From assembly GCF_049680855.1 (NCBI RefSeq), contig NZ_JBMPGS010000003.1:62001-126000 (forward strand): DNA of 64,000 nt. Reading direction: 5' to 3'. Within the stretch, counting starts at the first letter, position 1, and each line of letters starts with the position of its first letter. Under the pieces are notes generated by a model, which searched no databases, was not told the origin of the DNA, and saw only the letters and a program-made list of their open reading frames with translations. The DNA is from Salinimicrobium sp049680855. Lineage in GTDB: Bacteria; Bacteroidota; Bacteroidia; Flavobacteriales; Flavobacteriaceae. Position numbers and translations under genes: made by a program. Of the stretch, positions 51,939 to 61,418 are shown piece by piece.

Positions 51939-52160
51939 ATGGATTTACTTGAAACAACGGTTATTATTTTTTTGATTCTTTACTTGATTCTTACCATCTG
52001 GGCGTGTTATGACATTTTTCATAACCATATATTGAAGACGAGCCACAAATTCTTGCTTATTTTTTTAATATTAGCAGTTCCACTTTTCTCTGCCATCGTC
52101 TATTTTCTTTGGCGCGGTAATACAGAGCTGGATGATAATATTTTTTACAACTCTCATTGA
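51939..52160 (+). CDS. Small two-helix membrane protein, PLDc N-terminal-like
   Basis: The 73-aa protein has two membrane helices: TTVIIFLILYLILTIWACYDIFHN and LLIFLILAVPLFSAIVYFLWRG. The layout resembles the N-terminal PLDc_N domain that precedes some phospholipase D proteins, often found alone. Function is unknown. The ATG at 51939 is preferred over a longer frame start at 51879, because the shorter product begins the membrane helix. The dyad element lies upstream. Confidence 0.65.
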   Translation: MDLLETTVIIFLILYLILTIWACYDIFHNHILKTSHKFLLIFLILAVPLFSAIVYFLWRGNTELDDNIFYNSH

Positions 52161-52365
52161 ACAATAGATTCGTTGTTTTAAATCCCGAGCCCTCTCCTAC
52201 CTGTTAAGCAGCATTTTTAAATACTATCTCTAATAGAGCGAAACCACCTGCAGCAAGTTTCCGAACTAAAAAAAAACATCTTTTCATAATTTTTTGTAAC
52301 AAATCCCCTGAAGGTCAGTCAAATTGGCATATATTTAACACATCTTATAATTAAACTTATTACCA

Positions 52366-55239
52366 ATGACGAACATTAGATTTAGACCGTTAGCATTTAT
52401 GCTACCGCTCGTTCTTCTCGCCTTTGTTTCCTGTGATAAACTAAAGGGAGAAGAAACCAACGCCGACGTAGATCCCGGTTTATCAATTGAATTTGAAAAA
52501 TATGAGCTTGACAACGGGCTCAATGTAGTGCTTCACCAGGATACTTCAGATCCTATAGTTTCTGTCGCCATTCAATACGGTGTGGGATCCAACCGTGAAA
52601 AAAAAGGTCGCACAGGATTCGCTCACCTGTTTGAACACATGCTTTTCCAGGAGTCTGAAAACGTACCTCAGGACCAGTTTTTTAAGAAAATTCAGGATGC
52701 CGGCGGGACTTTGAATGGAGGAACCTGGCAGGATGGAACGGTTTATTACGAAGTAGTTCCAAAGAATGCATTAGAAATGGTGATGTGGCTGGAGTCAGAT
52801 CGAATGGGCTACCTCATCAATACAGTAACCGAAAGTGCTTTTGCTAATCAACAGGAAGTCGTACAAAATGAAAAGCGACAGCGCGTAGACAATAATCCTT
52901 ACGGCCATACGAGCTGGGTAATTGATAAAAACCTTTATCCCGATGGGCATCCTTATAGCTGGCAGGTGATTGGAGAGCTTGAAGATCTTCAAAATGCCAC
53001 GGTAGAAGATGTAAAAGAATTTTATGATAAATTCTACGGACCGAATAATGCTACACTGGTCATTGCAGGAGATTTTGAAAAAGCTGAAACAAAGCAACTG
53101 GTTGAAAAATATTTTGGAGAGATTAAAGAACGTCAGGAAGTAGCACCTCTTGAAGTAAAAAACATTACTCTTGATAAAACGAAGCGGCTTTATCACGAAG
53201 ATAACTTTGCCACCGCACCACAATTAAATATGGTGTGGCCGGCAGTAGAACAGTACACTAAAGATGCATATGCCCTTAATTTCCTGGGAGAAGTTCTTTC
53301 CGACGGAAAAGAAGCTCCGCTTTACGAAGTACTCGTAAAACAACGAGAACTTACTTCTCAACCTTACGCATACAATAATGCAAGCCAAATTGCAGGTAAA
53401 TTCCAAATTTCGGTTACAGCAAATGCTGGAGTAGATCTCGACAGCGTAGAGGCAGGAATCCAGGAAGCTTTTGCTCTTTTTGAAGAAGAAGGAGTGACTG
53501 ATCGTGATATTGAACGTATTAAAGCCGGACTTGAAACAGATTTCTACAATGGTATAAGCAGTGTTCTTGGAAAATCATTCCAGTTGGCCCAGTATGATGT
53601 TTTTACTGGTGATCCCGGTTATATCGAAGAAGATATTGAAAACATCAAGGCGGTCACCAAAGAAGATGTGCAGCGAGTGTATGAAACCTATATCAAAGGA
53701 AAACCATTTGTCCTTACCAGCTTTGTACCAAAAGGCGAAGTGGAACTTATTGCTGAAAATTCTGAAAAAGCAGAAGTAGTTGAGGAAGAAATCACTGAAA
53801 ATGTTGAAACCAAAGTGGTAGAAACAGAGCAGGAAATTCAAAAAACTCCTTCAAAATTCGATCGCTCCATACAGCCCGAAATGGGTGAAACACCAAGTTT
53901 AAACGTGCCAAGCTCCTGGACCGTAGAGCTTGATAACGAACTTGAAGTTTACGGTATTGAGCAAAACGAATTACCACTTGTGAATTTTAGCCTTGTACTG
54001 GAAGGAGGACATCTACTTGATGATCTAAGCAAAAATGGTGTTGCTAACCTCATGACAGATATCCTGATGGAAGGAACCGCCAACAAAACTCCGGCAGAAC
54101 TGGAAGAAGCCATTGACCTTTTGGGTGCTAACATTAATATGTACACTACAGATGAGTCTATTATCATCCGCGGAAACACCTTAAAACGTAATTTTGACGA
54201 AACAATGGAACTGGTACAGGAAATCCTGCTTCAACCGCGTTGGGACGAAGAAGAATTTGCGCGAATCAAAACAAGTACGATCAACAGAATTCAAAGAAAC
54301 CAGGCCAATCCTAACGTGATTGCAAACCAGGTTTACAATAAAATTCTTTATGGTGAAGATCATCCTTTTGCACATCCTACTTCAGGAACTGTAGAATCTG
54401 TAGAAGCTATTACCATAGAAGATCTTAAAGGATATTATAATAAATACTTCTCTCCTACTGTAAGTACTTTTCACGTAGTAGGCGCTGTTTCACAGTCTGA
54501 AGCACTTGCTTCCCTCGAAGGAATTGAATCCAACTGGGAAGCCAAGGAAGTCACTATTCCTGAATATGAAGTGAGCAATGACCGTGAGAAGGCATCTTTA
54601 TATTTTGTCGATATTCCAAATGCGAAACAATCTGTGATCAACATTGGTTACATTGCCTTACCGCGTACCAGTGAAGATTATTTTCCGGCAGAGGTAATGA
54701 ACTATAAGCTGGGTGGTTCTTTCTCAGGAAATGTGAATTTGATCTTACGTGAAGAAAAAGGATACACTTACGGTGCCCGTTCAGGCTTTAGCGGATCTAA
54801 AATTCCCGGAACCTTTACAGCTTCTTCCAGTGTTCGTACCAACACTACAGGAGAATCTGTAGGTATTTTCCGTGATGAAATCGCAAAATACAAGGAAGGA
54901 ATTACTGAAGAAGATCTTGAATTCACCAAGAATGCATTAATAAAATCAAATGCAAGACGTTTTGAAACTCAGGGATCACTTCTTGGTATGCTACAGGAAA
55001 TGAGTGCTTACGATCTCGACCCAAATTATATCGAGAAAGAAGAAGAAATCGTGGGAGCAATGACTCTTGAGCAGCATAGAGAACTTGCCCAAAAATACCT
55101 TGACGAGTCCAAAATGGCTTATCTTGTTGTAGGAGACGCAGCTACACAATTTGAGCAGTTCAAAGAAATGGGCTTTGATGAAGTGAAACTGCTTAACAAG
55201 CAGGGAGAAGAAGTAGAACTTTCTGAAGTAAAACTTTAA
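52366..55239 (+). CDS. M16-family zinc metallopeptidase, fused double-domain lipoprotein
   Basis: The 957-aa protein starts with a lipobox (LPLVLLAFVSC, Cys at residue 23). Two M16 domain pairs follow, in residues 40-470 and 510-940. The first half has the inverted zinc motif HxxEH in FAHLFEHMLF (H87, E90, H91). The second half (LPLVNFSLVLEGGHLLDD) lacks HxxEH and is likely non-catalytic. The linker is acidic (EKAEVVEEEITENVETKVVE). In Bacteroidetes such double-length versions are common. It probably works in the periplasm as a chamber peptidase of small peptides. A terminator follows at 55261-55288. Confidence 0.92.
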   Translation: MTNIRFRPLAFMLPLVLLAFVSCDKLKGEETNADVDPGLSIEFEKYELDNGLNVVLHQDTSDPIVSVAIQYGVGSNREKKGRTGFAHLFEHMLFQESENVPQDQFFKKIQDAGGTLNGGTWQDGTVYYEVVPKNALEMVMWLESDRMGYLINTVTESAFANQQEVVQNEKRQRVDNNPYGHTSWVIDKNLYPDGHPYSWQVIGELEDLQNATVEDVKEFYDKFYGPNNATLVIAGDFEKAETKQLVEKYFGEIKERQEVAPLEVKNITLDKTKRLYHEDNFATAPQLNMVWPAVEQYTKDAYALNFLGEVLSDGKEAPLYEVLVKQRELTSQPYAYNNASQIAGKFQISVTANAGVDLDSVEAGIQEAFALFEEEGVTDRDIERIKAGLETDFYNGISSVLGKSFQLAQYDVFTGDPGYIEEDIENIKAVTKEDVQRVYETYIKGKPFVLTSFVPKGEVELIAENSEKAEVVEEEITENVETKVVETEQEIQKTPSKFDRSIQPEMGETPSLNVPSSWTVELDNELEVYGIEQNELPLVNFSLVLEGGHLLDDLSKNGVANLMTDILMEGTANKTPAELEEAIDLLGANINMYTTDESIIIRGNTLKRNFDETMELVQEILLQPRWDEEEFARIKTSTINRIQRNQANPNVIANQVYNKILYGEDHPFAHPTSGTVESVEAITIEDLKGYYNKYFSPTVSTFHVVGAVSQSEALASLEGIESNWEAKEVTIPEYEVSNDREKASLYFVDIPNAKQSVINIGYIALPRTSEDYFPAEVMNYKLGGSFSGNVNLILREEKGYTYGARSGFSGSKIPGTFTASSSVRTNTTGESVGIFRDEIAKYKEGITEEDLEFTKNALIKSNARRFETQGSLLGMLQEMSAYDLDPNYIEKEEEIVGAMTLEQHRELAQKYLDESKMAYLVVGDAATQFEQFKEMGFDEVKLLNKQGEEVELSEVKL

Positions 55240-55260
55240 GGCCTTTCATTCTGAATTTCA

Positions 55261-55288
55261 AAAACCTGTCGGCAACGGCAGGTTTTTT
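55261..55288 (+). terminator. Intrinsic terminator after the M16 gene
   Basis: AAACCTG and CAGGTTT flank CG/CG with a GCAA-type loop, and six T follow. It lies 21 bases beyond the M16 stop. Confidence 0.85.
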
Positions 55289-55505
55289 AATTTTATATAC
55301 TTTGGTTGATGATTTCATATGCATAAGCATTCAAAAATGTGTTTTTCATTATACTTTTCTCAAAAGCACTTTTCCTGAAGAATGCAGTGCGAGAATACCC
55401 TTTTTGACACTTCAGAAAATTTTACTTTCAAACCTTTTCGCCTAATTATTTGTTAAGGTAAAAATAGCCTTAGGTTTTAAACAGGGTTAGTGCGAAATTT
55501 GCACA

Positions 55506-56732
55506 ATGCAAAAAAAGATTAGTGGAAGAAACCAGAGGAAAGAGCGAATAATCTTATTGGTCCTTGGGACACTCATTGCTTTGGGACCTTTTTCTATTGA
55601 TATGTACCTTCCCGCTTTCGAAAACATCGCTCAGGATTTTTCGATCACAAAAAGTCAGGTAGGATTCTCTTTAACCAGTTATTTTATTGGAATTGCACTC
55701 GGCCAACTGGCTTATGGGCCAATAATGGATAAATACGGGCGAAAAAAGCCATTATTGACAGGTTTGATTATTTACGTGTTGGCGGCAATTAGCTGCTTTT
55801 ACTCTCCAGATTTGAACTGGCTTATTGTTTCGCGGTTTTTCCTGGCCGTAGGAGCATCTGCAGGAATGGTGGCTTCAAAAGCGGTTGTAAGAGATGTTTT
55901 TCCTTCAGAAGAAGTGGCGCGTGCAATCTCCTTTTTAATGCTCATTATGGGTGGCGCTCCTATAATTGCTCCCACAGTGGGCGGAATAGTTATTACCCAT
56001 TTCTCCTGGCATGCAATCTTCTTAATTCTTGCCGTATTTGCTGCACTTATGATCTTAAGTGTCACCTTTTTCCTTCCGGAAAGCTCCACTCCAGATCATT
56101 CTGTGGAGCTCAAACTAAACCGGGTGTTATCAAAATATACCGGGATCTTTATAAATAAGATATTTTTGACCTTTTCTCTTGCCGGAAGTTTAACAATAGG
56201 CGCAATGTTCGCTTATATTTCAAACGCTCCCGTGCTTTTCATGGATACTTATCATCTTTCTGAAACAGAGTTTGGCTGGCTCTTCGGAATAAATGCCGCC
56301 GGATTGATTGCCGGAAGCCAGATCAACCGCCTGGTTTTAAAAAAGTATAGTACTTTTCGCATTACCATTGTTTCTAGCGTCGTACTGGTGGTCCTGGCCT
56401 TATTCTTCCTCGTAAATGCCGCTACAATAGGCAATTTTTATATTACACTCTTCCTGTTGTTTTCTATTTTATTCCTCCTTGGTTTTCAAAATCCGAATAC
56501 AACGGCATTATCACTTTACCCGTTTGAACGCAGAGCGGGACGCGCTTCAGCATTGGTGGGTAGTTTGAAAATGATACTTGGTGCGGTCGCCTCTTTCGTG
56601 ATTAGTCAATTTACGGGTGCTAGTATGATTCCTCTTGCTTTGACAATACTGGTATGTTTAAGTTTTAGTGCTCTTTTGCTGTTCAGATTTCAGCTGAAGG
56701 AAAAAAGATCCCTCATTTTGATAGGCCGATAG
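55506..56732 (+). CDS. Bcr/CflA-type MFS multidrug exporter
   Basis: The 408-aa membrane protein is a 12-helix major facilitator. It begins with ALGPFSIDMYLPAFENIA, a Bcr/CflA (DHA1) marker, and has LAYGPIMDKYGRKKPLL near residues 68-84 for the conserved loop 2-3 motif. SRFFLAVGASAGMVASKAVVRDVF is in helix 4-5. It is likely a proton-coupled exporter of drugs or metabolites, with unknown substrate. It is a single gene with a long AT-rich upstream region that has two palindrome-like sites. Confidence 0.9.
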   Translation: MQKKISGRNQRKERIILLVLGTLIALGPFSIDMYLPAFENIAQDFSITKSQVGFSLTSYFIGIALGQLAYGPIMDKYGRKKPLLTGLIIYVLAAISCFYSPDLNWLIVSRFFLAVGASAGMVASKAVVRDVFPSEEVARAISFLMLIMGGAPIIAPTVGGIVITHFSWHAIFLILAVFAALMILSVTFFLPESSTPDHSVELKLNRVLSKYTGIFINKIFLTFSLAGSLTIGAMFAYISNAPVLFMDTYHLSETEFGWLFGINAAGLIAGSQINRLVLKKYSTFRITIVSSVVLVVLALFFLVNAATIGNFYITLFLLFSILFLLGFQNPNTTALSLYPFERRAGRASALVGSLKMILGAVASFVISQFTGASMIPLALTILVCLSFSALLLFRFQLKEKRSLILIGR

Positions 56733-56886
56733 TTCCTTCTTCAGTTTACTTCAGAAATAAAATGCGCCGAAGGTTTTCTGCTGTTGAACGTACTGGAGAT
56801 TCTTAGCACAAGGTTCTTTTTCCGCATTCCAGGAATTTTTCTTATTTTAAGAAGGTATATTTTATAACTGAAATCCATCAAACGCT

Positions 56887-57093
56887 ATGAAAAAAGGAGA
56901 TAAGGTTAAATGGAAATGGGGACAAGGATACGCTGAAGGGGAAGTAGAAAAAACGTATTCAGAATCTACCACACGTAAAATAAAAGGCTCGGAAGTGACA
57001 CGCCACGGTTCAAAAGATGATAAGGCACTTTATATAAAACAAGATGATGGGGATAAGGTGCTTAAACTGGAAAGTGAGGTTGAAAAAAAGTAA
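56887..57093 (+). CDS. DUF2945-type small protein (hypervirulence-associated Tudor-like)
   Basis: The 68-aa protein has the DUF2945 layout: KKGDKVKWKWGQGYAEGEVEK at the start and RHGSKDDKALYIKQDDGDKVLKLESEV at the end. The fold is an SH3/Tudor-like barrel. Function is unknown. It is followed three bases later by a DUF3140 gene, and these two families are often adjacent. Confidence 0.85.
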   Translation: MKKGDKVKWKWGQGYAEGEVEKTYSESTTRKIKGSEVTRHGSKDDKALYIKQDDGDKVLKLESEVEKK

Positions 57094-57096
57094 ACT

Positions 57097-57441
57097 ATGG
57101 ATAAGGAAGAAGAAAAGAATCTTAGAAATGAATTTTACGACAATGTAAATATGGCTCCCAAAGAACTGGAGGAGTGGCTGGAAACAGAAGAGTCTAAATC
57201 TGTAGGACAGGACAGCGGTGATGGTGAAGCCATAGGTCACAAATCTGGCAAAAAGATCATTGAAATCAAAAATAAGAATAAAGACGAATTAACTCAGGGA
57301 GATTATGAACATATGAAGAAGGTTAATAGTTATGTAAGTCGGCATACCGCACAAGGCCCTTCATCAAATAAAAAAGATTCTCCTTGGAGGTATTCTTTAA
57401 TGAATTGGGGACATGACCCCTGCAAAAATGGAGGGTGCTGA
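57097..57441 (+). CDS. DUF3140-type protein
   Basis: The 114-aa protein has the DUF3140 core: NEFYDNVNMAPKELEEWLETEESKSVGQ near residues 10-37, SGDGEAIGHKSGKKIIEI, and YEHMKKVNSYVSRHTAQGP. The C-terminal WRYSLMNWGHDPCKN is typical of the family. Function is unknown. It forms a unit with the DUF2945 gene and its stop lies 157 bases from the convergent membrane gene. Confidence 0.87.
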   Translation: MDKEEEKNLRNEFYDNVNMAPKELEEWLETEESKSVGQDSGDGEAIGHKSGKKIIEIKNKNKDELTQGDYEHMKKVNSYVSRHTAQGPSSNKKDSPWRYSLMNWGHDPCKNGGC

Positions 57442-57598
57442 AAGAATTTGAACTTTTGGTGGCTGAAATGCACTTCAAGCTGCAGTACATTTCTCAGCTT
57501 TTGCTTTACCTGGAAAAACAGAAAATATAAAGTGTCAAAAAAGGGATTTTGAAATGCATTTCTTCTGAAAAGCAAATTGCCATTTACAGCAGAATAAA

Positions 57599-58231
57599 CT
57601 ATTCCACACCTATTGAAAATTTATTCTGAGTATTATATTTCTCCGGTTTACCAATAGATAACATCCACCTGTCATAAGCCGCTTTACTCAACCATTGCAC
57701 CTGATAATGATCTTTTAAATGTGGCGCTTTTGCAGCTGCAGCAGCGAGGCTGGAAGCAATTTCATAATCATTGCTGTTATCGCTGTGATGGTAGACAAAA
57801 GCGGCGTGAAATTTATCTATGGGCTCCAGCTCTTCTGCACTGTTGTAGATGTTTCTTACCTGCTTCAGCCTTATTTCATCTCTTTCATGAAGATCATTTA
57901 AGATATAAGGCTTCAATTGCATCCTGTCTTTTTGATCGGTTTCATAAGCGTATTCTAATTTTTCGCTCTCATTACCTGTTTTGAGAATAGCTTCATCATA
58001 AGGCCGAAAAAGAGAGGCTACAATACCTAATGCGCAAATGCCAATGATAAAAAGAGGAATTCTCAGTATTTTTGGGTTGACCTTACTGAAAATATGGATC
58101 AATCCAGCGAGGACTAAGAAAATGATTGATAAACCAATAAATCCAATTAAAATAAACTCGAAAGATTGAATTAAATAGGAAAGTATCATCACCATCAGTG
58201 AAAGGGCGATGAAAATTACATTTCGGATCAT
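57599..58231 (-). CDS. Three-helix membrane protein with cytosolic/periplasmic tail, unknown function
   Basis: The 210-aa protein has three hydrophobic segments in its first 85 residues (VIFIALSLMVMILSYLI, FILIGFIGLSIIFLVLAGLI, LFIIGICALGIVASL). An acidic and alanine-rich soluble part follows (ASSLAAAAAKAPHLKDHY). I do not recognise a family. The ATG at 58231 gives a membrane segment at the very start; a longer start at 58288 adds 19 polar residues. Confidence 0.6.
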   Translation of the reverse strand: MIRNVIFIALSLMVMILSYLIQSFEFILIGFIGLSIIFLVLAGLIHIFSKVNPKILRIPLFIIGICALGIVASLFRPYDEAILKTGNESEKLEYAYETDQKDRMQLKPYILNDLHERDEIRLKQVRNIYNSAEELEPIDKFHAAFVYHHSDNSNDYEIASSLAAAAAKAPHLKDHYQVQWLSKAAYDRWMLSIGKPEKYNTQNKFSIGVE

Positions 58232-58375
58232 AGTAAAAAAAGTTTTCTCTTCTTCTATAAAGACGATATAAAAATTTCGATGTTGCAAATGCTTAATTCC
58301 AATGAAGATTCAATCGACTTAAACAGACTTCAGATCACATACGGACTACGGTTTATAGTTTTTTTTCAAAAAAGA

Positions 58376-58401
58376 AAAAGCGATGCTTTCACATCGCTTT
58401 T
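58376..58401 (-). terminator. Intrinsic terminator of tRNA-Pro
   Basis: On the minus strand AAAAGCGATG pairs with CATCGCTTTT over a 6-base loop, followed by T-rich sequence. It lies 4 bases after the 3' end of the tRNA gene. Confidence 0.85.
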
Positions 58402-58404
58402 AGT

Positions 58405-58477
58405 CGGGATGACAGGATTTGAACCTGCGACCCTACGCCCCCCAGACGTATACGCTACCGGACTGCGCCACATCCCG
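58405..58477 (-). tRNA. tRNA-Pro, anticodon GGG
   Basis: The minus strand folds into a 73-nt cloverleaf with a seven-pair acceptor (CGGGATG / CATCCCG), a four-pair D stem, and an anticodon stem TACGT / GCGTA around loop CTGGGGG. The anticodon is GGG, reading CCC and CCU. The T arm is GCAGG-TTCAAAT-CCTGT. The CCA end is not encoded. It is followed by a terminator and so is a single-tRNA transcript. Confidence 0.95.
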
Positions 58478-58586
58478 AAATTTGGAATTGCAAATTAAGC
58501 AGCTTATTTGCTATTTTCAAAAGGAAACCTGCATTTTTTCCTTCTATTCACCCATCCTCTCTAACATAGGGTTAAAGAAAAACTTA

Positions 58587-58603
58587 CAAAAATGCTATTT
58601 TTG
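58587..58603. repeat. Copy of the 17-bp palindrome between tRNA-Pro and the YaiO-like gene
   Basis: CAAAAATGCTATTTTTG differs by one base from CAAAAATGnCATTTTTG. Confidence 0.6.
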
Positions 58604-58909
58604 CCAATCATTCTCTTTAAACCTTTAAGGAACAAATTAAAGGATGTGAAATTACCCCCTTAGCTTTCTCATCCGAAATATGAATCGCATGTCTTTCCTT
58701 TAAATTATCCAGAAATTAAAAATGACGTTATTCATTAATTTTCCGAGCCATCTGGACATTCTGAAGAAAAAAGAAGATTTAGAAGTATTTATGTAATTGA
58801 TTTTAAGATTTGGCTGAAGAACATTATTTTCAAAATCAGATCTAGCAAAGGGTAAATCCTTAAATTTAAGTTGTTTGACTTAAAAAGCAACAATTCTTTT
58901 TTTATGTTT

Positions 58910-58917
58910 TACTTTTG
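58910..58917 (+). promoter_or_regulatory. -7 box of the YaiO-like gene
   Basis: TACTTTTG matches the TAnnTTTG box. It is 17 bases before the start codon at 58935. No TTG is found at -33. Confidence 0.45.
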
Positions 58918-58934
58918 AACAAATTTTTCCCCCA

Positions 58935-60182
58935 ATGAAAAAGCTCCTTTTCAGCATTATTTTATTGATATCTTTTTCTGGCGCATTGATTTCACAGGAA
59001 ATTACTGAAACCAATACAGATGAAATTTATAAAATCGGGCTTCGTGCTTATCAAAACCAGGATTTTACCCGTAGCCTTCAGCTTACCAACCGCGGCCTGC
59101 AACTGGCGCCGGAATATCATGACATAAGAATACTCCGGGTAAGGAATCTTTGGGCCCTGGAACGCTTTGAAGCCGCCGATGAAGATCTGGATTTTCTTCT
59201 GAAAGAAGCTCCGAAGTATGTGGATGTCCTTCCTTTAGTACATCAACGAATATCCAGATTTTCAAAGCATGAAAATGCTTTAGTCTTTCTAAACAGGATA
59301 CAGAAAATTTATCCCGAAGATATTAGCCTGCAAGTTAATCGTGCGCAGTTATTGCTAAAAGCTCATCGAAGAGCTGAAGCCAGAGAGCTTGCGCAGGAGC
59401 TTATTAAGAACAGTAATCTTTCCGGAGAAGATCGTTATGCTCTACAGATTGTGCTAAACAGAACCATTTCTAATGAAATAGGAGTCAATTACAGCTATAT
59501 TAACTTCAGTGAAGCCTACAGGAATTATAGTAACTGGCACACCTTAAGCGTCGAATATCAACACAACTTCAATCGCACTGCCGTTATTGGCAGAGTGAAT
59601 CACGCCGACAGGGAATTCAACTCTGGAAATCTTTATGAGCTGGAAGCCTATCCTGTCTTTAATGATCGCAGCTATGCTTTTATTAACCTGGGATTTTCTA
59701 ATGGGGAGATGTTCCCGGAATTTCGAGGAAGTGCTTCTTTCTTTTATAATTTCGCCAAATTTTTTGAAGGAGAATTGGGAGGAAGATTCATTGCACTTGA
59801 AGAGCAGAGCTATTTTTCAGGAATAATTGGTCTCACCGCATACCGCGGAAAATTTTACCTCAACGCCCGCACTTTTGTAGGTCCTAAGCGTCTTGATCAG
59901 GTTATTCAGAATTACCAGTTTAACCTACGCTACTACTTCGGGAATGCCGATAATTACCTGCTTGCACGAGTGGGAAGCGGTATTTCTCCCGATGAACGTA
60001 CAGATTATACGCAGGTACAATATCCTGGCCTTGAAGCTTATTACTTATATGCCGGAATAAATAAAACGCTGGGGTTAAATCATATTTTTCAGGTTAGTGC
60101 AGGATATCTTACAGAAGAATTAACCGGCACCATAAAAGGTAACCAGCTCCTGGCAAATTTAGGCTACCGTTACAGGTTTTAA
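58935..60182 (+). CDS. YaiO-like outer-membrane beta-barrel protein with TPR region
   Basis: The 415-aa protein has a signal peptide (KKLLFSIILLISFSGALISQ), then about 150 residues of TPR-like helices (YKIGLRAYQNQDFTRSLQLTNRGLQLAPEYHD). A beta-barrel of about 230 residues follows, starting around NEIGVNYSYINFSEAYRNYSN. The end ANLGYRYRF is a typical outer-membrane C-terminus. This layout matches YaiO-family proteins, which may be involved in glycan export. The function is inferred from family only. Confidence 0.88.
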   Translation: MKKLLFSIILLISFSGALISQEITETNTDEIYKIGLRAYQNQDFTRSLQLTNRGLQLAPEYHDIRILRVRNLWALERFEAADEDLDFLLKEAPKYVDVLPLVHQRISRFSKHENALVFLNRIQKIYPEDISLQVNRAQLLLKAHRRAEARELAQELIKNSNLSGEDRYALQIVLNRTISNEIGVNYSYINFSEAYRNYSNWHTLSVEYQHNFNRTAVIGRVNHADREFNSGNLYELEAYPVFNDRSYAFINLGFSNGEMFPEFRGSASFFYNFAKFFEGELGGRFIALEEQSYFSGIIGLTAYRGKFYLNARTFVGPKRLDQVIQNYQFNLRYYFGNADNYLLARVGSGISPDERTDYTQVQYPGLEAYYLYAGINKTLGLNHIFQVSAGYLTEELTGTIKGNQLLANLGYRYRF

Positions 60183-60220
60183 GCAGGTGAAGAATAAATT
60201 GAAGGGAATTTTATAGAATC

Positions 60221-60237
60221 CAAAAATGACATTTTTA
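60221..60237. repeat. Copy of the 17-bp palindrome between the YaiO-like and lipid kinase genes
   Basis: CAAAAATGACATTTTTA, one mismatch from the consensus, in the convergent gap between the two genes. Confidence 0.6.
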
Positions 60238-60288
60238 GATCCTTTTTTCTAAACCTTCCATGCTAATCTAAAGTTTCAAAAATTGATT

Positions 60289-61194
60289 CTATTTTTCAGA
60301 AAAAAATTTCAATCCCCCAGAGGCGGTCTCAAGCTGTATCTCCTCTCCTGAGAAGTCTTCAATGAAATCGTCATCCACATGAAGATTTTCGCCTTTGTAT
60401 TTAAGCGACACTTTCTTTGCTTTATAAGTCTTTCCAAACTGGTCTACTTTTGCATCCTCCACTTTGCCTTTCGCCATATCTTCAAGATAATTCAATATTT
60501 TTTCCCTGTTTTCTACAGGCACAAGTACCACATCCAGCAGTCCATCTTCGGGCTTGGCATGGGGTGCAACTTTTAAATTTGGTCCTATGTATTTAATGTT
60601 CATAACCTCTACCATTAGATATGAACCTCTTATAGCTTCTCCGTCAATCGTTATTTCTGCTTCTTCGGCTTGAAAATCACCTACAATTTTTTGAAGGACG
60701 TGTATGGTATGTTTCAGTTTCTCTTCCGGATCATCCAACTCCTTCTCATTTTTCATTTCCTTTATAAGCTTCGGAAAAATCCCTATTCCCACGCTTTCAA
60801 TAAAAAATTCAATCCCGTGAATCCCTTTTATAAGCCCATGGTCAAAATTGATTATTTTCTCAGGAATTCGTAGGTCTCCGTTCAGGTTCCTGCCCTCCAA
60901 CTGCAGTGTTTTCGCAATATTATTCGCTGTCCCCATAGGTAATAGATAGACAGGTGGCAATTTTACAATATCCTTCTGGTCGAGTAAGACAGCTGCCAAT
61001 TTATGAACGGTGCCATCTCCTCCCGCTAAAAAGATGACATCGGCGTCATTTTCCATGAATTTCTCCCACAAAAGATCATGTGTAGAAGTATAATTAATTT
61101 CATAATCTCCTTGCTTGATGAACTTTAAAATATCTTTTTTGCTGTGTTCTCCATCACCCGAAGTTGGATTGTGGACGATTTGCGCAGTCTTCAT
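60289..61194 (-). CDS. Diacylglycerol/lipid kinase-family protein (YegS/DagK-like)
   Basis: The 301-aa protein has the lipid kinase hallmark VIFLAGGDGTVHKLAAVLL near residues 55-73 (GGDGT). The second nucleotide part is LLPMGTANNIAKTL. The C-terminal domain has EPEDGLLDVV-like PHAKPEDGLLDVVLVP. The start IVHNPTSGDGEHSK fits the N-terminal nucleotide fold. Substrates include diacylglycerol and sphingoid bases, and the true one is unknown. It is a single leftward gene. Confidence 0.92.
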   Translation of the reverse strand: MKTAQIVHNPTSGDGEHSKKDILKFIKQGDYEINYTSTHDLLWEKFMENDADVIFLAGGDGTVHKLAAVLLDQKDIVKLPPVYLLPMGTANNIAKTLQLEGRNLNGDLRIPEKIINFDHGLIKGIHGIEFFIESVGIGIFPKLIKEMKNEKELDDPEEKLKHTIHVLQKIVGDFQAEEAEITIDGEAIRGSYLMVEVMNIKYIGPNLKVAPHAKPEDGLLDVVLVPVENREKILNYLEDMAKGKVEDAKVDQFGKTYKAKKVSLKYKGENLHVDDDFIEDFSGEEIQLETASGGLKFFSEK

Positions 61195-61418
61195 ATACTC
61201 GATTTAAAGGTTCAAGTAAAAATAATGATCGCGACGAACATTTCTTTTTGATTAACGATACCTTATGATTTATTTTCTACCACAATATTTGAATTAAAGG
61301 CTGAAAAGGAAAGAATATTAAAAATTGCATAATTTTTCCCTTTTTCAAAAACTACCACCGCCTTCTGTACGCAGTTTTTTGTAAATTAATGAGTTGAGAA
61401 CAAAAAAAGAAAGCGTAT

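Larger units (their letters stand above)
58499..58934. other. Gene-free region upstream of the YaiO-like gene
   Basis: This 436-base AT-rich stretch has no recognised gene. It has one copy of the dispersed palindrome (58587-58603) and a -7 box before the YaiO-like gene. It also must hold the tRNA-Pro promoter on the minus strand near 58480-58520, but no clear box was seen. Confidence 0.5.

Noticed and set aside
58280..58498. Frame with GMTGFEPATLRPPDVYATGL on the plus strand
   Set aside because: It is the antisense translation of tRNA-Pro and its terminator, a well-known false protein.
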